The notes beneath the pieces are model-generated. The model made no database searches and had not been told where the DNA came from. It worked only from the letters and a program-made list of their open reading frames with translations. From assembly GCA_015680685.1 (NCBI GenBank), contig MNCI01016599.1, positions 517,529 to 581,528 on the forward strand: a stretch of 64,000 bases of DNA. Direction: 5' to 3'. This stretch comes from Gnetum montanum (Eukaryota; Streptophyta; Gnetopsida; Gnetales; Gnetaceae). The position numbers were made by a program, and so were the translations under genes. Numbering within the stretch: the stretch's first letter is position 1; every line of letters starts with the position of its first letter. Shown piece by piece: positions 45,530 through 58,200 of the stretch.

Positions 45530-46240
45530 GATGTAGCCCTAATGTTGGAAATTTTTGCACTTTTTGTGTAATTTTTGCTACATGATGTTGATGCTGATGC
45601 TATGTACTATTATTGATGTGAGATGTAATGGAAGCATTTGCCATATGGAGTGTGTAATTTTTTGATTATTTGTAATGTGTTTACTATGTTGATGTTGCAA
45701 TGATTGGATGGGCTAAGTTATGATTATGCAATTATATAATTGTGCAATGACATATGACTAGGCCATTGCAAGCCTCATGCCAACTTAGGAGGGTTGATGC
45801 TTGTTTGAGGCCATTTTGGGTCAAGTGATGATTGCTAATTTTAGGCCATTTTAGGCCTCGTGTTACTAGTTTAAGGCCATGGTAAGTTGTGGTGATAGTT
45901 TTAGGTCATTCTGGGCCATAGATGCTAGTTTAAGGCCATGGTGGATTGTGCGCTAGTTTAGGGCCTTTTCAAGCCATGCATTTTTGTAGTTTTAGGTTTT
46001 TTTTGATTCTTATGTTTTTCAATGTTTTTCATGAATTGGCTAATAGATACTAAAGAGTAAACTAAATAAGTGGATGTGTAAACTAAGAAAAAATGCACAA
46101 ACAAAAGAAACTAATGTGTAATAAAGAAAACAATGCAAAATACAAACAACCAAGTAAACCATAAATGTGAAAATAGGTGAAAGTAGATAAGATATGTGCT
46201 AAATGAAGGGCAAGTAGGCACCTAACACACATTAGACTGA
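45530..46240 (+). other. 3' flank of accessory gene E with 37-40-bp word repeats
   Basis: T-rich non-coding DNA. From 45770 to 45985 it carries repeats of the type TTTTAGGCCATT and TAGTTTAAGGCCATGGT, related to the words next to pol in elements A and F. Confidence 0.5.
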
Positions 46241-46244
46241 GGAG

Positions 46245-46995
46245 TTACCTTATTCATGCAACTGCATCCTAACTTGGTGTGGGTTAGGAGGTGCATAGGG
46301 CCTAGATTGTATGATGCAGTATTCACCTTGACCTTTGTTTGCGATGTCAAAGGGCAATTCAGCCCATAAAGCATCCTCCAAGAGGTCTTCAAATTCCTCT
46401 GCTTGCTTAGGTGTGCTAGCCTCATGTGTTTTACCGTTGTCCTCTATGGGAGGCACATCATTAGGGATCTCCACTTTTGATCCTTGTTCTATATCTATAT
46501 TGTTAATGGCTAGAGGGGTTGTGTTGTCATCGTAAATGATAACCTCACCACCTTCATATGGAAGGTAGATTTCTTGGTGAATAGGGCAAGAGACAGTTCA
46601 CACTTGGGCCAGCCAAGGCCTACCCAAGATTATGTTGAACTTAGACATCTCTTTTATGATGATGAACTCTATAATGGTGGGAAATTATTCCCCTGCCATG
46701 AAGGCTATTGTGATAGTTCTTCTAACAATAACACATGATCCATTGAAGCACTTAAAGTACATTATTTTCATGGGTTTAATCTAGTCTACGAGACCTAGTT
46801 TGTTAATGATGGTGTAGGGGATGACATTCATTGCTGCCCCATCATCAACATGCACCCTTTGAATTTTGCATTGTCCTACATAGATTGTAATGAACATAGG
46901 TGCGATGATGACTTGACCCTTCTCAGGGTCAAATTTGATCACCTCATCATGAAATGTTAGGGGTGTTGAACTTAATTCCTATGACATAGGAGGCA
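46245..46995 (-). pseudogene. Decayed aspartic protease region, element E
   Basis: Minus strand: V-H-V-D-D-G-A-A-M-N-V-I-P (active-site strand, normally D-S/T/G-G-A), then F-N-I-I-L-G-R-P-W-L-A-Q, the C-terminal signature of plant gypsy proteases. An open tail at 46474-46250 (M-E-I-P-N-D-V-P-P-I-E) follows. It is downstream of gag in the minus direction. In a normal element RT would follow; here the accessory gene on the other strand intervenes. Confidence 0.8.
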
Positions 46996-47800
46996 TCCTC
47001 ATAGCATAGATGGATTATTCATCTACTAAGATGTGCTCCATAATAGGGATGGAGGTCAACATGTAGACCAATGCTTCACTATGAGTAGAGGATATTATGA
47101 TCAAGTCATATAGGCTCAACATGGTGTTCTTTTGCTTTAAATCCTACTTCACTTGAGCCAATGCATCTATGAAATCTTTTCCATCAGTCATCGTTTTGGC
47201 CTTAATCTCCTCAATGTAGACAAAGAGATGAATCTCTCATGGGGGAGACTTGGGCTTGGTTTGCCTTGCCTATTTAGGAGGCTCAGTGCTTAGTTGTTGG
47301 TTGATTAAGTTGGCCTCCTTAGTTAATTTAGCCATGGGGATGGAGGATAGGGGTATCAACTTCAATGGGCCTAGTGCTTTATGCTCTTGATGCTGCCTAA
47401 GCATCTTATTAACGATGTGATAGTTACCATCTAGATATTTAGCTAGCATTTCCTGTAGGATGGTCCCTTGGATGAGTAGGGATTGACGCGTGGACCATCA
47501 TTAGACTTTGGGTAGATAAGGAGTCCACATGTTATGGCACCCTAATGACAAAGGGTGACTAGGCTATTACTACTATGATGTCCTACAAGATCCTAACCAC
47601 AAAGAGTGTTGTGGGTGCCTAAGGTAATGCTCTAACAATAGAAGGGAACCTCAAAATTATGGAAGATGAGGGGATCCCAATGTTTCCAAAGGGCACATGG
47701 ACCATGAATAATCACTACACTAGCCCTAGTTTTTCATCAACACTAATAGCATTGATGGTGTATCCTACATCACCCACATTTAGAGGGGTCCTTGTAAACC
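46996..47800 (-). pseudogene. Gag-protease linker, element E
   Basis: Broken minus-strand frames connect gag and protease. No CCHC zinc knuckle could be recognised. Nothing else stands out. Confidence 0.4.
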
Positions 47801-49990
47801 CTCATTGATTGGTTTTGAGGGTGAACTGGATTGGTACCATTAAGGACCAACTTGCCTTTATCAATCATGCATTAGATATCATCTTGAAAAGCCATGAAAA
47901 AGTTAGTGTTGTGGCTAGGCAATTGATGATAATGACAAAACCTATCTAGCCTAACATTCTTAGGGATTGGAGGCTTATTAGGGGCAATAGATGCTAGATT
48001 CTTAAGGAGCTCACAGTATCTATCATGTCTCTTACAAGCATCCTTTGACATCTACTTGTACTAGATTCATCCAACCTTAAGTAGTTGGTCAAGGAGATTT
48101 AACAGTTTTAGGGGCAACGAGACATACTTTGAGTGATTCTTGTGCTCAAAGTTGGACCTTGAGGCATCTTGCCTTGTGATTGTTAATGATGCAGGCTGGT
48201 TGCTTGCTATAGTATTAGGGCTAGAAGACTTGTTGTTCGCTAGGACCTTGGGTGGCCTAGCCATTGGCTTGGGGTTAGTTTTTTTGGCCTTATTATCCAC
48301 CATTGCCACTATTATGGTTTTTTTGCCCTTGTCCTTGTCCTTCTTCGCATGGAGGTTCTTATAGAGCACCTAGGCTAGGTCCTTTCTAGATTCTGCTACA
48401 TCTTGTCTACTCTTAGTTTGAGCAAATGGTTGGCTCAAGGATTGTAGGGCTAGATAATACATATTTAACTTAATAAAGTCATTCACTACATCCTTGAAGA
48501 TTGCCAGTAGGTGTGTTTCAGCAATTGGCTCATTGATTTTCATTGAGTAATGTACTTTAGCATTGTATGAATTTCTACACGGGCTCTAAGTGGTCCTACT
48601 TAATCTGCATAAGCTGGTCCAGGGTTACCTTTGGCTTCAAGTTATACTTGAAGCATGTGATGAAGTGGATAAGAAGATCTTCCAAAGAGTAAATAGAGGC
48701 CTTGGATAGCACATGGTACCAGTCCAGTGCCTTTCCAGTTAAAGACATGGAAAATACATGTATGATGGCATGTGGCTATGCTTGTAGTAAAAGGCACTTA
48801 GACTAAAATGTTACAAGGTGGGCATTGGGATCCCCTTCATTGTTGTATTTGATAAATTGGGGGAGTAGAACCCTAGTGGGTAGTGTCAGTTTTGGAACAA
48901 CAAGACTGATTGGATCCTCCTGGTAGAAGTCCATCATATGAACTATTTCAAAGGAGGCGACCTTAAGCTACTTGACCTCATCTGTTAGAGTTTAGATGAG
49001 TTGGAATGCCTAATCCAAGCTCGGGGATGTTGTAGTAGGTTGCATTAGTTGTGCTACCTGTTGTGCCTATTATGTGCTCCATGACCTAGCTCTAGGTTGT
49101 GGGACCACACATGACATTTGCTATGTAGGTTGTAACATGGGCACAACATTTGGGACCCAATATGCATTTGTCGTGGAGGATGCCAATAAAATAGGCATGA
49201 CATGCAATGCTTGAGTCATTTGTTATAGAGGGATATGCATAGCACACATGTAGGGTTACATAAACATAATGGTTACTAGTAGAGAATATTGAACAGGCTA
49301 TGGCTACACTACAAGGGCACATTGAAGGGAGGTAGCATGTCCTAGTTCATGTACTAGGTTTGGTGGATTGTCACCTTAGGCATTGACCTATAAGGTGACA
49401 TCGAGGTTATTAATATCTTCAAGAAGAGAGATAGGTAGGACTGTGGAGCAAAAAGAGTAGAGGTTGTCCACTAGAAGGAGGTATGGAATAAGTCTTCATG
49501 ATTTGAATAAGCCAACCACTCATCTTACTCTTCTTGTAGGGGCTCCTCATAGTCTATCCTTGCCTCACACTCATTCATTTGGATGAGATTGGCTAGCATC
49601 CATTGATAGGGTTTGGTGAGCAAAATAAAGTCAACAATGGAGGGGAAGTATTCCCTTTCATTTCAATGTATGATCTCATAACGTTTTTTGGCCTCCATGT
49701 TTGGGTGGTCTACAAATGGAGGCACCTAAAGCTTGGCACAAATGAAGTTATACTACTCATTGTTCAAGATCATGTACTTGGGAGGTAGGCTATGCAATCT
49801 GAGGGACTGCCTTTGCTCTACCATGGTAGGACTATCAATGTGGTCAACCTAGTTTTACTATTGGATGGATATGACCATGAGTAGGCTTGGAATGGAGGTC
49901 AAAGGTTGCTCAAGATTCATGATGCAAAGGGTAAATGCAAAAGGCTACTAGTTGCAAAAGATAAGAAAACTTCTAACCTTGCTAACTGAA
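47801..49990 (-). pseudogene. Decayed gag, element E
   Basis: The core at about 48905-48400 (minus): L-P-Q-F-I-K-Y-N-N-E-G-D-P-N-A-H-L-V-T-F, S-L-T-G-K-A-L-D-W-Y, I-H-F-I-T-C-F-K-Y-N, and L-D-Q-L-M. This is the classic retrotransposon gag domain (Y-D-G-x-G-D-P-x-x-H-L and A-x-x-W-Y). A K-rich open stretch, 48369-48067, follows. Between 48905 and 49990 only broken frames are seen. This is the only gag belonging to the Tat-like lineage in the window. Confidence 0.78.
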
Positions 49991-50451
49991 AAAAAGGATA
50001 AGTATAAAATAGAAGAAAAATTACTACGTATGAAATGTAAAGAAAAAATGACTAAGTGTAAGAATTATGAAAAATGGCTAATTGTAGAAATTTCTAAAAA
50101 TAGTTAACTCTGGGACTACACTCACTATCCGAAGAGCCAATTATGCTCACTATGTTGAGAGCCAACTACACTATGCTAGGCACCTAAAATTTAGCGAAGT
50201 GTTGAATGTATGCCCTGGGGTTGCTATATGGGATTCTAGGGGAATCAACAATGAGGTCCAATATACATTAACCAATTTGTAGATAACTCTTGTGCTAGCC
50301 TTAGATCTAGCTATTGCCATGGTAGGTCCATAGGGGTGTTGGGTCTACACTAGCCTGGAGCTAGCAATAGTAGTAGAAAGAGCATGTGAGGCAATAACCA
50401 ATGGAGATTGTAAAAGGAAATGGCACTGCCCTCCTTCTAGCATTAGAAAAC

Positions 50452-52097
50452 TGTAGTGACTAAAAATGTTGGTGGCTAGAATGGATACACTGAGAGGTTC
50501 ATGGATGCATAGCTTTGACCTTGCATCTATGTGAGGGCCTACTAGAGGTGGAGAAAAGGTTCCTAGAATAGTCTAATCAATTGAACAAAGACTTATAGAA
50601 TGCAATGCTATAATGTTGTTAAGTGCTTACACAATGTTTGTTGCATCAATGATGTCAACAAGGGTGAGTGTAGTTAAGGATTTTTCCCCTAAAAACAGAG
50701 GTGTCAACATGCGGTTATGTGCAAAAAAATGAAAACATGGAAATGCTAGAATGTAAATAAAAATGCTAAAAAATGCATGGGAAGAGAGTAAGAGAGAAAG
50801 CAGAACCACCCCAAATGGGGATAGCATAGTTAACTGCAAGGAGGGTCTAGAGGTACATGGTGTATAAACAAGTATAGTAGGTTGCATAGTCATAGTCTTG
50901 GGGTATCTAGGCTATGAAAATTAACATCTATCATGAAGTTTGTGCCTGCTGGGTTGGTCACCATGGTGTCTCGTAGCCTATAGTAATGTGCAAAGGTTCT
51001 TGCTAGTGTACTAATTCTCACCGTGAACTACTCTTACCAAGAAATGCCAAAAGTGTCAACCAAAAATGCCAAGTGCATTTGAGTTTTGCTAGCCAAATGG
51101 AAAAATTATCAACCAAAATGCTTAGATGAAAACCCATAAAACATAGAATGCTGGGGGTATTTATAGGGTTAGGGTTTCCATGAATTGTAGATTGGATGCC
51201 ATGTGGCAGTGGTGTAGTTGGGACTACGCTACATCCAACTATGCTTCCCACTGAAGCAAATGATGTTTTGCTACTATGCTCTAATGAACTTCATGAGACT
51301 ACCAGATTGTGACTACACTACCCAACTATATTTTTGAGTGATGAGAAGATGACAATGTACTTGAAAAATGCAAAAAAAAAATGCAATTTTGGAGATTACA
51401 CTTCAAGACTATGCTATCCACTATCTCAAGTGGTGTTGAGCATAGGTACAATTTGGGGACAAATGGGGGATGCAAAAAGAGATAAAACTTGTTGATCCTA
51501 CTTACTAGAGGTGTGTCAGAGTTGATGTGGATACTAGTGCTACATTTTGGAGGCCTTTGGAGGTTGTTCTGCATGACTACACTTGAATATGCTCTAAAGT
51601 GTAATCTCAATAGTTAGAAAAATTTTGCAAAACTGAGCTTTAGTACTGACTACATTGACTATGCTCTAGAATGTAGTCTTGGTAATAGGGAGCATAGCCC
51701 TAGCACTTGGGAAAATATTGCAAAAATTGAGCTTCCAAACTATCTATTCTTGACTATGCTCTTGAGCATAGTATCAGTAGTTAGAAAACTTTTACAAAAC
51801 TAGTGTCTTCATGCAGGCTACGCTAACTATGTTCTAGAGCATAGTAGGAAGCATAATCCAACACAAAAAAAATTTCCAAATTGTTTCTTCCATTCTAGCT
51901 AGACTTGATAGCTACTAGCTTGACACCTAGGGAAACTTACCAAACTAGACTTTTGTGTAGACTATGCTAACTACGCTTTGGAGCATAGTTCTAGCAGTGG
52001 AGAGCATAGTCTTGACACTTAGAAAAAATTTTCCTTATGATGACACTTAGAAAAATCTGTAGTTTAGACGTAGTGGCCCAACTTTGGTGGTGTTTCA
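50452..52097 (-). repeat. 5' LTR of element E (about 1.65 kb)
   Basis: Minus strand: it starts TGAAACACCACC at 52097, the common start of this lineage, exactly where element F integrase sequence ends. U3 (52060-51180) is a dyad array with about 180-bp spacing and the word GACTATGCTC; perfect arms ACTATGCTC (51753-51761) and GAGCATAGT (51764-51772). Minus-strand TATAAATA at 51165-51158 is 932 bp from the start. The end is placed at CACTACA (50452), as in LTR A; this is tentative, and no convincing primer site follows it. Confidence 0.65.
51158..51165 (-). promoter_or_regulatory. TATA box of LTR E
   Basis: The minus strand reads CCCTATAAATACCCCC, nearly identical in context to the TATA box of solo LTR 1 (CCCTATAAATACCCCG) and at the same offset. 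Confidence 0.7.
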
Positions 52098-52600
52098 CAT
52101 GTTATCTAGGTTATATGTAACTTAGTTGATGATATATGTATTAGGTTACTATATCACTGGCATGTATGACATCGCTTAACCTTTTACAGGTAGTCATTTT
52201 CTATATGGGGACAATAGTAGCCTAATCATCTAATCTTAATGGTCATGGCTCTAGGTCCTATATGTCCTCCAAAAACTTCCTCATGAACCTCCTCTAGGAC
52301 TATTCTAGCTTTGATTTTACCTAAGAACTTTAGGAGTATGCCATCATAGGATCATCAACATTATGTGTTATCACCTATGATGATATATTGCTTTGATTTC
52401 TTGAGTATGACTCCCTTCTAAGTAGTAGTCAGGCCTTGTGAGGATTCACCATGCATAAGGTAAAACTTGATGTCATCATACCACTCCTTAGGTGGAATAG
52501 TATGAATGATGACCACAAAGGTATTCTCAATGTTTTGTGTGATGGCAGTAGTGTAGTCCATGGTTAAAATGGGAAACTTGCTAAACACATCTGGCATCAC
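52098..52600 (-). pseudogene. Element F integrase N-terminal fragment, cut by element E
   Basis: Minus-strand zinc-binding part of integrase (about 52400-52140; V-H-E-E-V-F-G-G-H-I-G-P-R) aligns with 35450-35740 of D. Homology stops at 52098, where LTR E begins. The catalytic core of F was not found elsewhere in the window. Confidence 0.75.
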
Positions 52601-53040
52601 ACTAAGGGATAATGTTGCAATTGCATCAACTATGATGGTTTTGTTTCTAGGTATGTGTTGGACATAAATGTCTATGAAGTTTTAAAATAATTACTTTCCT
52701 AGATCATAATAAGGTTGTAAGTTCTTAGCTTTGCAAGCATAGGCTTCAATTACTTGGTTAACCATGAGTTGTGAATCACCTTTGACAACTAGGCATCTAA
52801 TTTCAAGGTCACAAGCTACCATCATTCCTCTAATTAAACCCTCATATTTTGCTATGTTTTTGGTACATGAAAACCCAAAACAATAGGCAAAGGGTTGAAT
52901 TTCACCAGATGAAAATGTTACAATGGCAATAGCACTAGGCCCATGGATGGTTGAAGTTTTATCAAAGTTCATGACTACCTCATAACCTTGGGGCACCTGG
53001 CTAACTATGTTAATGTGTTCATTAGGGAACTTAGGATCTA
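52601..53040 (-). pseudogene. Second RNase H, element F pol
   Basis: Open at 52996-52691: Q-G-Y-E-V-V-M-N-F-D-K-T-S, F-S-C-T-K-N-I-A-K-Y-E-G-L-I and V-K-G-D-S-Q-L-M-V-N-Q-V-I. The first catalytic Asp (F-D) is kept here, unlike in A. Confidence 0.85.
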
Positions 53041-53480
53041 TGGCTACTTGATCATCAATAGGTAAAACTCTAAGTTGTACAACTATTTCTTGACCTTTTG
53101 TTGAGTATTGAGAGACATAATGAAGGTCAAACTCTACAGTTGTGGCTTTCCATTGGGCTATATAGCTACTTTCGTAGATGTTGGTTGTTATGACTTTAAG
53201 TATGTTGTTCTTGTAAATTACATTAACTTGGCTTCTGAAGAGGTAGTGTTAACATTTCTTCAAAGAGAAGACTAATTCTAGACAATACTTCTCCACTTCA
53301 GTGTACCAGGTCTTATGGGCAACTAACACATGGCTAAGCTAGTATATAGGCATTTCTGCACTGTCATCACATTTTTGATAGAGTAGAGAGGTAATGAATG
53401 TATCAGATATGGTGAGATAAATGTAAAATGATTTAACCTCTTATGGAGGATAGACTATTAGTAGTTGTGTCAACTCTTGC
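53041..53480 (-). pseudogene. Decayed RNase H, element F pol
   Basis: Minus-strand blocks equivalent to E-K-Y-x-L-x-L-V-F-S-L-K-K (about 53300), V-E-F-D-L-H-Y-V-S-Q (about 53120) and K-G-Q-E. Several stops. Confidence 0.8.
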
Positions 53481-54720
53481 TTAAGGTTTTCAAAGGCCTC
53501 TTGGCATTGAGTCGTCCACTCATAATGACTTCTTTCTTAAGTATTGCATGGACTATAATTTATCTATAAGCCTAGTAATAAACTTACAAATAAATTATAA
53601 TCTACCTTGTAATCCCCAAGGCTCTTTAAGGTTGGTAGGTGCTACTAATTTGTATTTGGAATTAACCTTATTAAGATCTACACGTATCCCTACTTTAGAG
53701 ACTACAAAGCTAAGCATCTTACCAGTATTGACAGTGAAGACATACTTCTTAGTATTGGGACTAAGCTGGTATTTCAGGCATCATTTAAGCACAAGATCTA
53801 GGTCATTAGCATGGTCATCATCTATCTTAGACTTCACAACTATGCCATCTGCATATCATTAAGAAAACCTAACATGTAATCATTGAATATATAGGTCATG
53901 GCTCTCTGGTATGTTACTTTAGTGTTCTTAAGGTGAAAAGGCATCATGGTGTAACAAAAAGTACCTCATGGGGTCATAAGGGTTATGCTAAGTTGGTAAT
54001 CTAGGTTGATCCTAATTTGGTTATATCCTAAGAAACCATTCGTAAAGGACAACAAGACATGTCTAGCTATAGTATTAAAAATTTGATCAATACTATGAAA
54101 AGGAAAGTCATCCTTGATGGTTGCTTTAGTTAGGTCTCAAAAATCAATGCAAATACGAATATTTTTCTTAGGGACTACCACTATGCTGGATACCCATTCT
54201 ACATAATCGACAACCCTAATGAAACTTGTGTGGTAGAGCTTTGAGATTTCATTGCAAATTGCCAAGGACAAATCAGGTCTAATCTTACACACCTGTTGCT
54301 TAACTGGTCTAATGCTAGGATCCAATATGATGTTGTGCTAAACTAGATGTGGCTCTAGGTCTAGCATATCTTCATATGACTAGGAAAATATCTTAATGTT
54401 GTTTTGTAAGACTTTGGTGATATCTTGGACACATTAAGGCTCTAGTGAGGAACTTAGTTTAAGGGTTTTCTCCTCATCACTATGTGTTGTGACAGGAACC
54501 TCAACTCAAGGATCTTTGATTAGGTCTTTTGATTCTAAGTCAAGGGTTTTCACTAGGTTGTTAAGCCATTCTAGAGGTTTTTCTATTTAGGATATGTGTT
54601 CTACAAGACTCTTAGGATCAAGATCTAGGTAATTAGGGTCAATACACCATTTTATATCATTGTGAGGTCCATGTAGAGAAAAAGGTAAACTAATTTTCTT
54701 CCAAGTATACATACTTTGAT
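53481..54720 (-). pseudogene. Linker and decayed reverse transcriptase, element F pol
   Basis: Open 54325-54137: D-P-S-I-R-P-V-K-Q-Q-V-C-K-I-R-P-D-L, S-S-I-V-V-V-P-K-K-N, I-C-I-D-F, then TGA before D-L. The catalytic motif near 53850 is destroyed by a two-base deletion and an Asp-to-Gly type change. Junction sequence at 54721 matches those of A, B and D. Confidence 0.85.
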
Positions 54721-55290
54721 CTTGTATGTCAACCAAAAGCATGTTAAGTGGAACTTGGGTAAAAGTAAATAAATAAGGTTAAACTACCATAAAACACATG
54801 CAAATCTAATGTAATCAAGGCCATTCGAGGTCATCAGTAAGATAAGGTCAACTCAAAAATGTGTAATAAAGGTGAAAAAAGATCACATAGAGGTCAAACA
54901 AGGGAAGTATAAGTCTACAAATGGTCAATAAAGGCCATAAATTTGCCAATTTTAGGCCTTAGTGGGCCATGATGCTAGTTTATAGTCTTGGTGGACTATG
55001 ATGCTAGTTTAAGGCCTTAGCAAGGCATGGTCATATGGTGTCAAATGGTGGCAGGAAAGGTCAAACCCTACTATTTGATACCATTTAAATGGAAAAAAAG
55101 GTAAATAGAACTGTAATAAGACAAACAATGAACATATAAGGTTATATAATGGCCATAGAAGGTAAACAAGGTCAACAAGGAAACATAAGTTTAAAAACAA
55201 GCCAAAACATTATGTAATAAGGTAAGAATCAAGAGAAAAAGGTTATGTATGATAAAATTTGATTAATATATGCTAAAACTGATTATAGTT
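54721..55290 (-). other. Pre-pol spacer, element F
   Basis: Degenerate AAGGTCAAA words, with the 37-bp repeat at 54955-55035 (GGCCATGATGCTAGTTTA). Inverted homologue of 3761-4343; for example 54990-55200 aligns with the reverse complement of 3830-4060. Confidence 0.55.
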
Positions 55291-58200
55291 TTCCAATTTT
55301 AGGCCTTAGAGAGCTGGATTTTGAGGCTAGCAGGTTATCAGGTGAGTTCAAGCATTAATTAGAGCTATTTCTAGGCTATTTGGATCAAAAAATCAAGTGG
55401 TTTGAGGCTTCCATGCTAGGCTTAGCATGGAAACATGGACTCTTAGTGTGGAAAACAAGGAGAATAGGATTTGGGATTCTTAGAGGTTTAAAATGTTGGT
55501 TCCAATACCTTCCCAAAGTAGTACAAGGTCATATCCCTCAAAATTGAGCACTCCAAAGGTTTGTAAAGGCCAAAAAGTAGGTTCTAAAGCCTTCTCCCCT
55601 TGTTTCCACGTTGTCTAGTGTGGAAAAGATGGGATTTAGCATGGATAATCATAATCAAAGGAAAAATAAGATTAAACATAAACAAATAGGTAGTTGGAGT
55701 CCAGATTTGGAACTTGTGCATCTCCTAGCTTCGTTTCGAGGTAATTTGAGGCAATTGTGAGTGTCAAGATGTGTCAAAATGGCTTCCCCCATTTTTTCCA
55801 TGTTGAGCATAGTATCCTCAACATGGAAAAATATGGGGACACTTATTTTATGAATTTAGAATGATTTAGAGGCACTTTGACAAGGTTTCTAGGCCCCTAG
55901 GACTACAGACTCTGATTTTGCAAGTTTTTGGCTGATTATAGGCTTGCTTGAAGGTTATTTAAGGGTACTTAAGGTCTTCCCCCATGTTTCCATGCTAGGG
56001 GAGTTACTTTACCATTGAAGAATTGGGGGAATGAATTTTAAAGGTCGAAATGGGGTCAAAAAAGCAAAATCTTGAGGCTATGAGGTCTTGGGCTTCTTTT
56101 GTGTAGATCTTTGGATTCAGGGAGTGCCATCTTTTCTCTAAAGGTGGAAATGTAGATTTCCCCCATTGTTTCTACACTAGGGAAGTTACTCTAGTGTGGA
56201 AGAAGTAGGAATCCTAGATCTAGGCCAATTTAGGTCATAATCGACCATGCATGTTAGCTTTCAAATTTGCTAGGATCAAGGGCTATGGATCCATGTCAAA
56301 ATTTAGTAGTTTTGAGCATCCCTAAGTGGTTTTTTGGTTCTCCTTACTTCCACATTGGGAATGGAGAGATCCACATAAAAACAATGGGAATGGATTTTTG
56401 ACCATCTGGGATTAGTTTTGTCAAGTTTAAGTGCTCCAATGGCTGCTACTAGGGTTCTAGAGTGCATGAAAGGTCATTTAATATTATTTTGAAGTGTTTA
56501 GGAGTTCCAAAAAAGTCTCCCCTAGAGTTTCCATGTTTGGGATACTATCGTTGGCATGGAAAAATGGATCCCTAGTGTGGAAGCACCATGCACTCAAATC
56601 TAGGCCAATTTTAACCTTAATCGACTATTCATATTAGCCTCTAGAGCTACTGGGGTCAAGGACTAGGGTTTGGTATCAAGTTTTGGAAATTTTGTGTATT
56701 TCTAAGAATTTTTTGGACTTCCCAAATTTTTTTCATGCTAGGTATGGATAGCTCAGCATGGAAAATTAGGGGCAATCAATTTTTGACCTTTTGACATTAG
56801 TTTCTTAAATTTTGAAGGCTTTAAATGATGTCAACAAGGTCCTAGAATGCATGCAGGTTTAGTTAATGTTGTTTTGAGGTAGTTATGGATTAAAAATTGG
56901 TTTTCCCCTTAGTTTCCACATGAAGAATCCTAGAGGGAAGGTATTTCCAAAATGGAGACACCATAAAACTTAGATATAACCTTGTTTTAACTTCAATTGA
57001 CAATGCATGTCAACCTTGGGGACTACCATGGTCAAAGGATAAGGTTTTAAGTCAAAACTAGTTAGTTTATAGGATATGCAAGTGGATTTTGAGCTTCCCA
57101 CTCTTTTTCCATGCTAAAAATAGTATGCCTAGTGTAGAAAATTGCGAGGGACATAGATTTTCACACTTTTGCAACATTTTAGGTCATGCATGTAGGTCCC
57201 TGAGGTTGCTAGTGATGATGGTCAATGCTTGGTGTTGAAATTTTGCTATTCTGAAGGTTGAAAAGTGGTTTTTAGGATTTTCCAACTTTTTCTATGCTAG
57301 GGCTTCCATGCTTAGCATGGAAAATTTAGGAAAAAGCTTTTTGATCAATTTTGATCACTTTTGGTCATGCATGTAGGCTTCCAAGATTACTGGTATGAAT
57401 TGCTGCTACCTTATGTCAAAATTTGAATGTTTCAAGGATCACTAGGCATTGTTTAGGATTTCCCAATCTTTTTCACGTTGGGGTTTCCATGCTTAATGTG
57501 AAAAATTTGGGGGAAAGTGTTTTGATCATTTTTTATCACTTTTGATCATGCATACAGGCTTCCAAGGTTGCTAGTGTTAACTACTACACTTTGATGTCAA
57601 AATTTGGCTATTTCAAGAGTCATCAAGAAATTTTTGGGCTTTCTCTCCTTTATCCACCATGGGGCTTCCATGCTTAACATGGAAAATTTTGGGGAAAGTA
57701 CTTTTAGCATTTTATGATCAATCTAGTTGTGCATGAGTGTCCACAAGGTTGCTTATGTTGGCCATCAATGTCTAAGGTTATGATCTTGTCATTTTGGAGG
57801 CTATGAGGGGGTTTTTGGATTTCCAACTTTTCTTCCATGCTAAGGGTGGAAGGTTAAACATGGAAGAGGTCTCCCCCAATTAAGAAAGTTAGATCTAGGC
57901 CAACTCGATAGCTAATCAACCATGCATGTTAACCTCTAGGGTTGTTAGTGTTGAAAATCAATGTTGGGTGTCAAGATTTGATAATTTGGAGGCTTCTAAG
58001 TGCCTCATGCAATCTACCCTACTTTTTCTACATTGAAAATGGTGGCCCTAGTGTGAATGAAAGGAGGATGACATTTTTGAGCCATATTTAACCAATTTTG
58101 GGGCTTTCACAACCTCGAGAGGATTTTGGTAGGGTCTAGGGATCACTAGGCATCAGGAAATGGTTATTAGATCATCAATTTAGGTCATTTTTTGCTTCTC

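Noticed and set aside
53548-53862. Plus-strand 104-codon frame
   Set aside because: It is the antisense shadow of element F reverse transcriptase.
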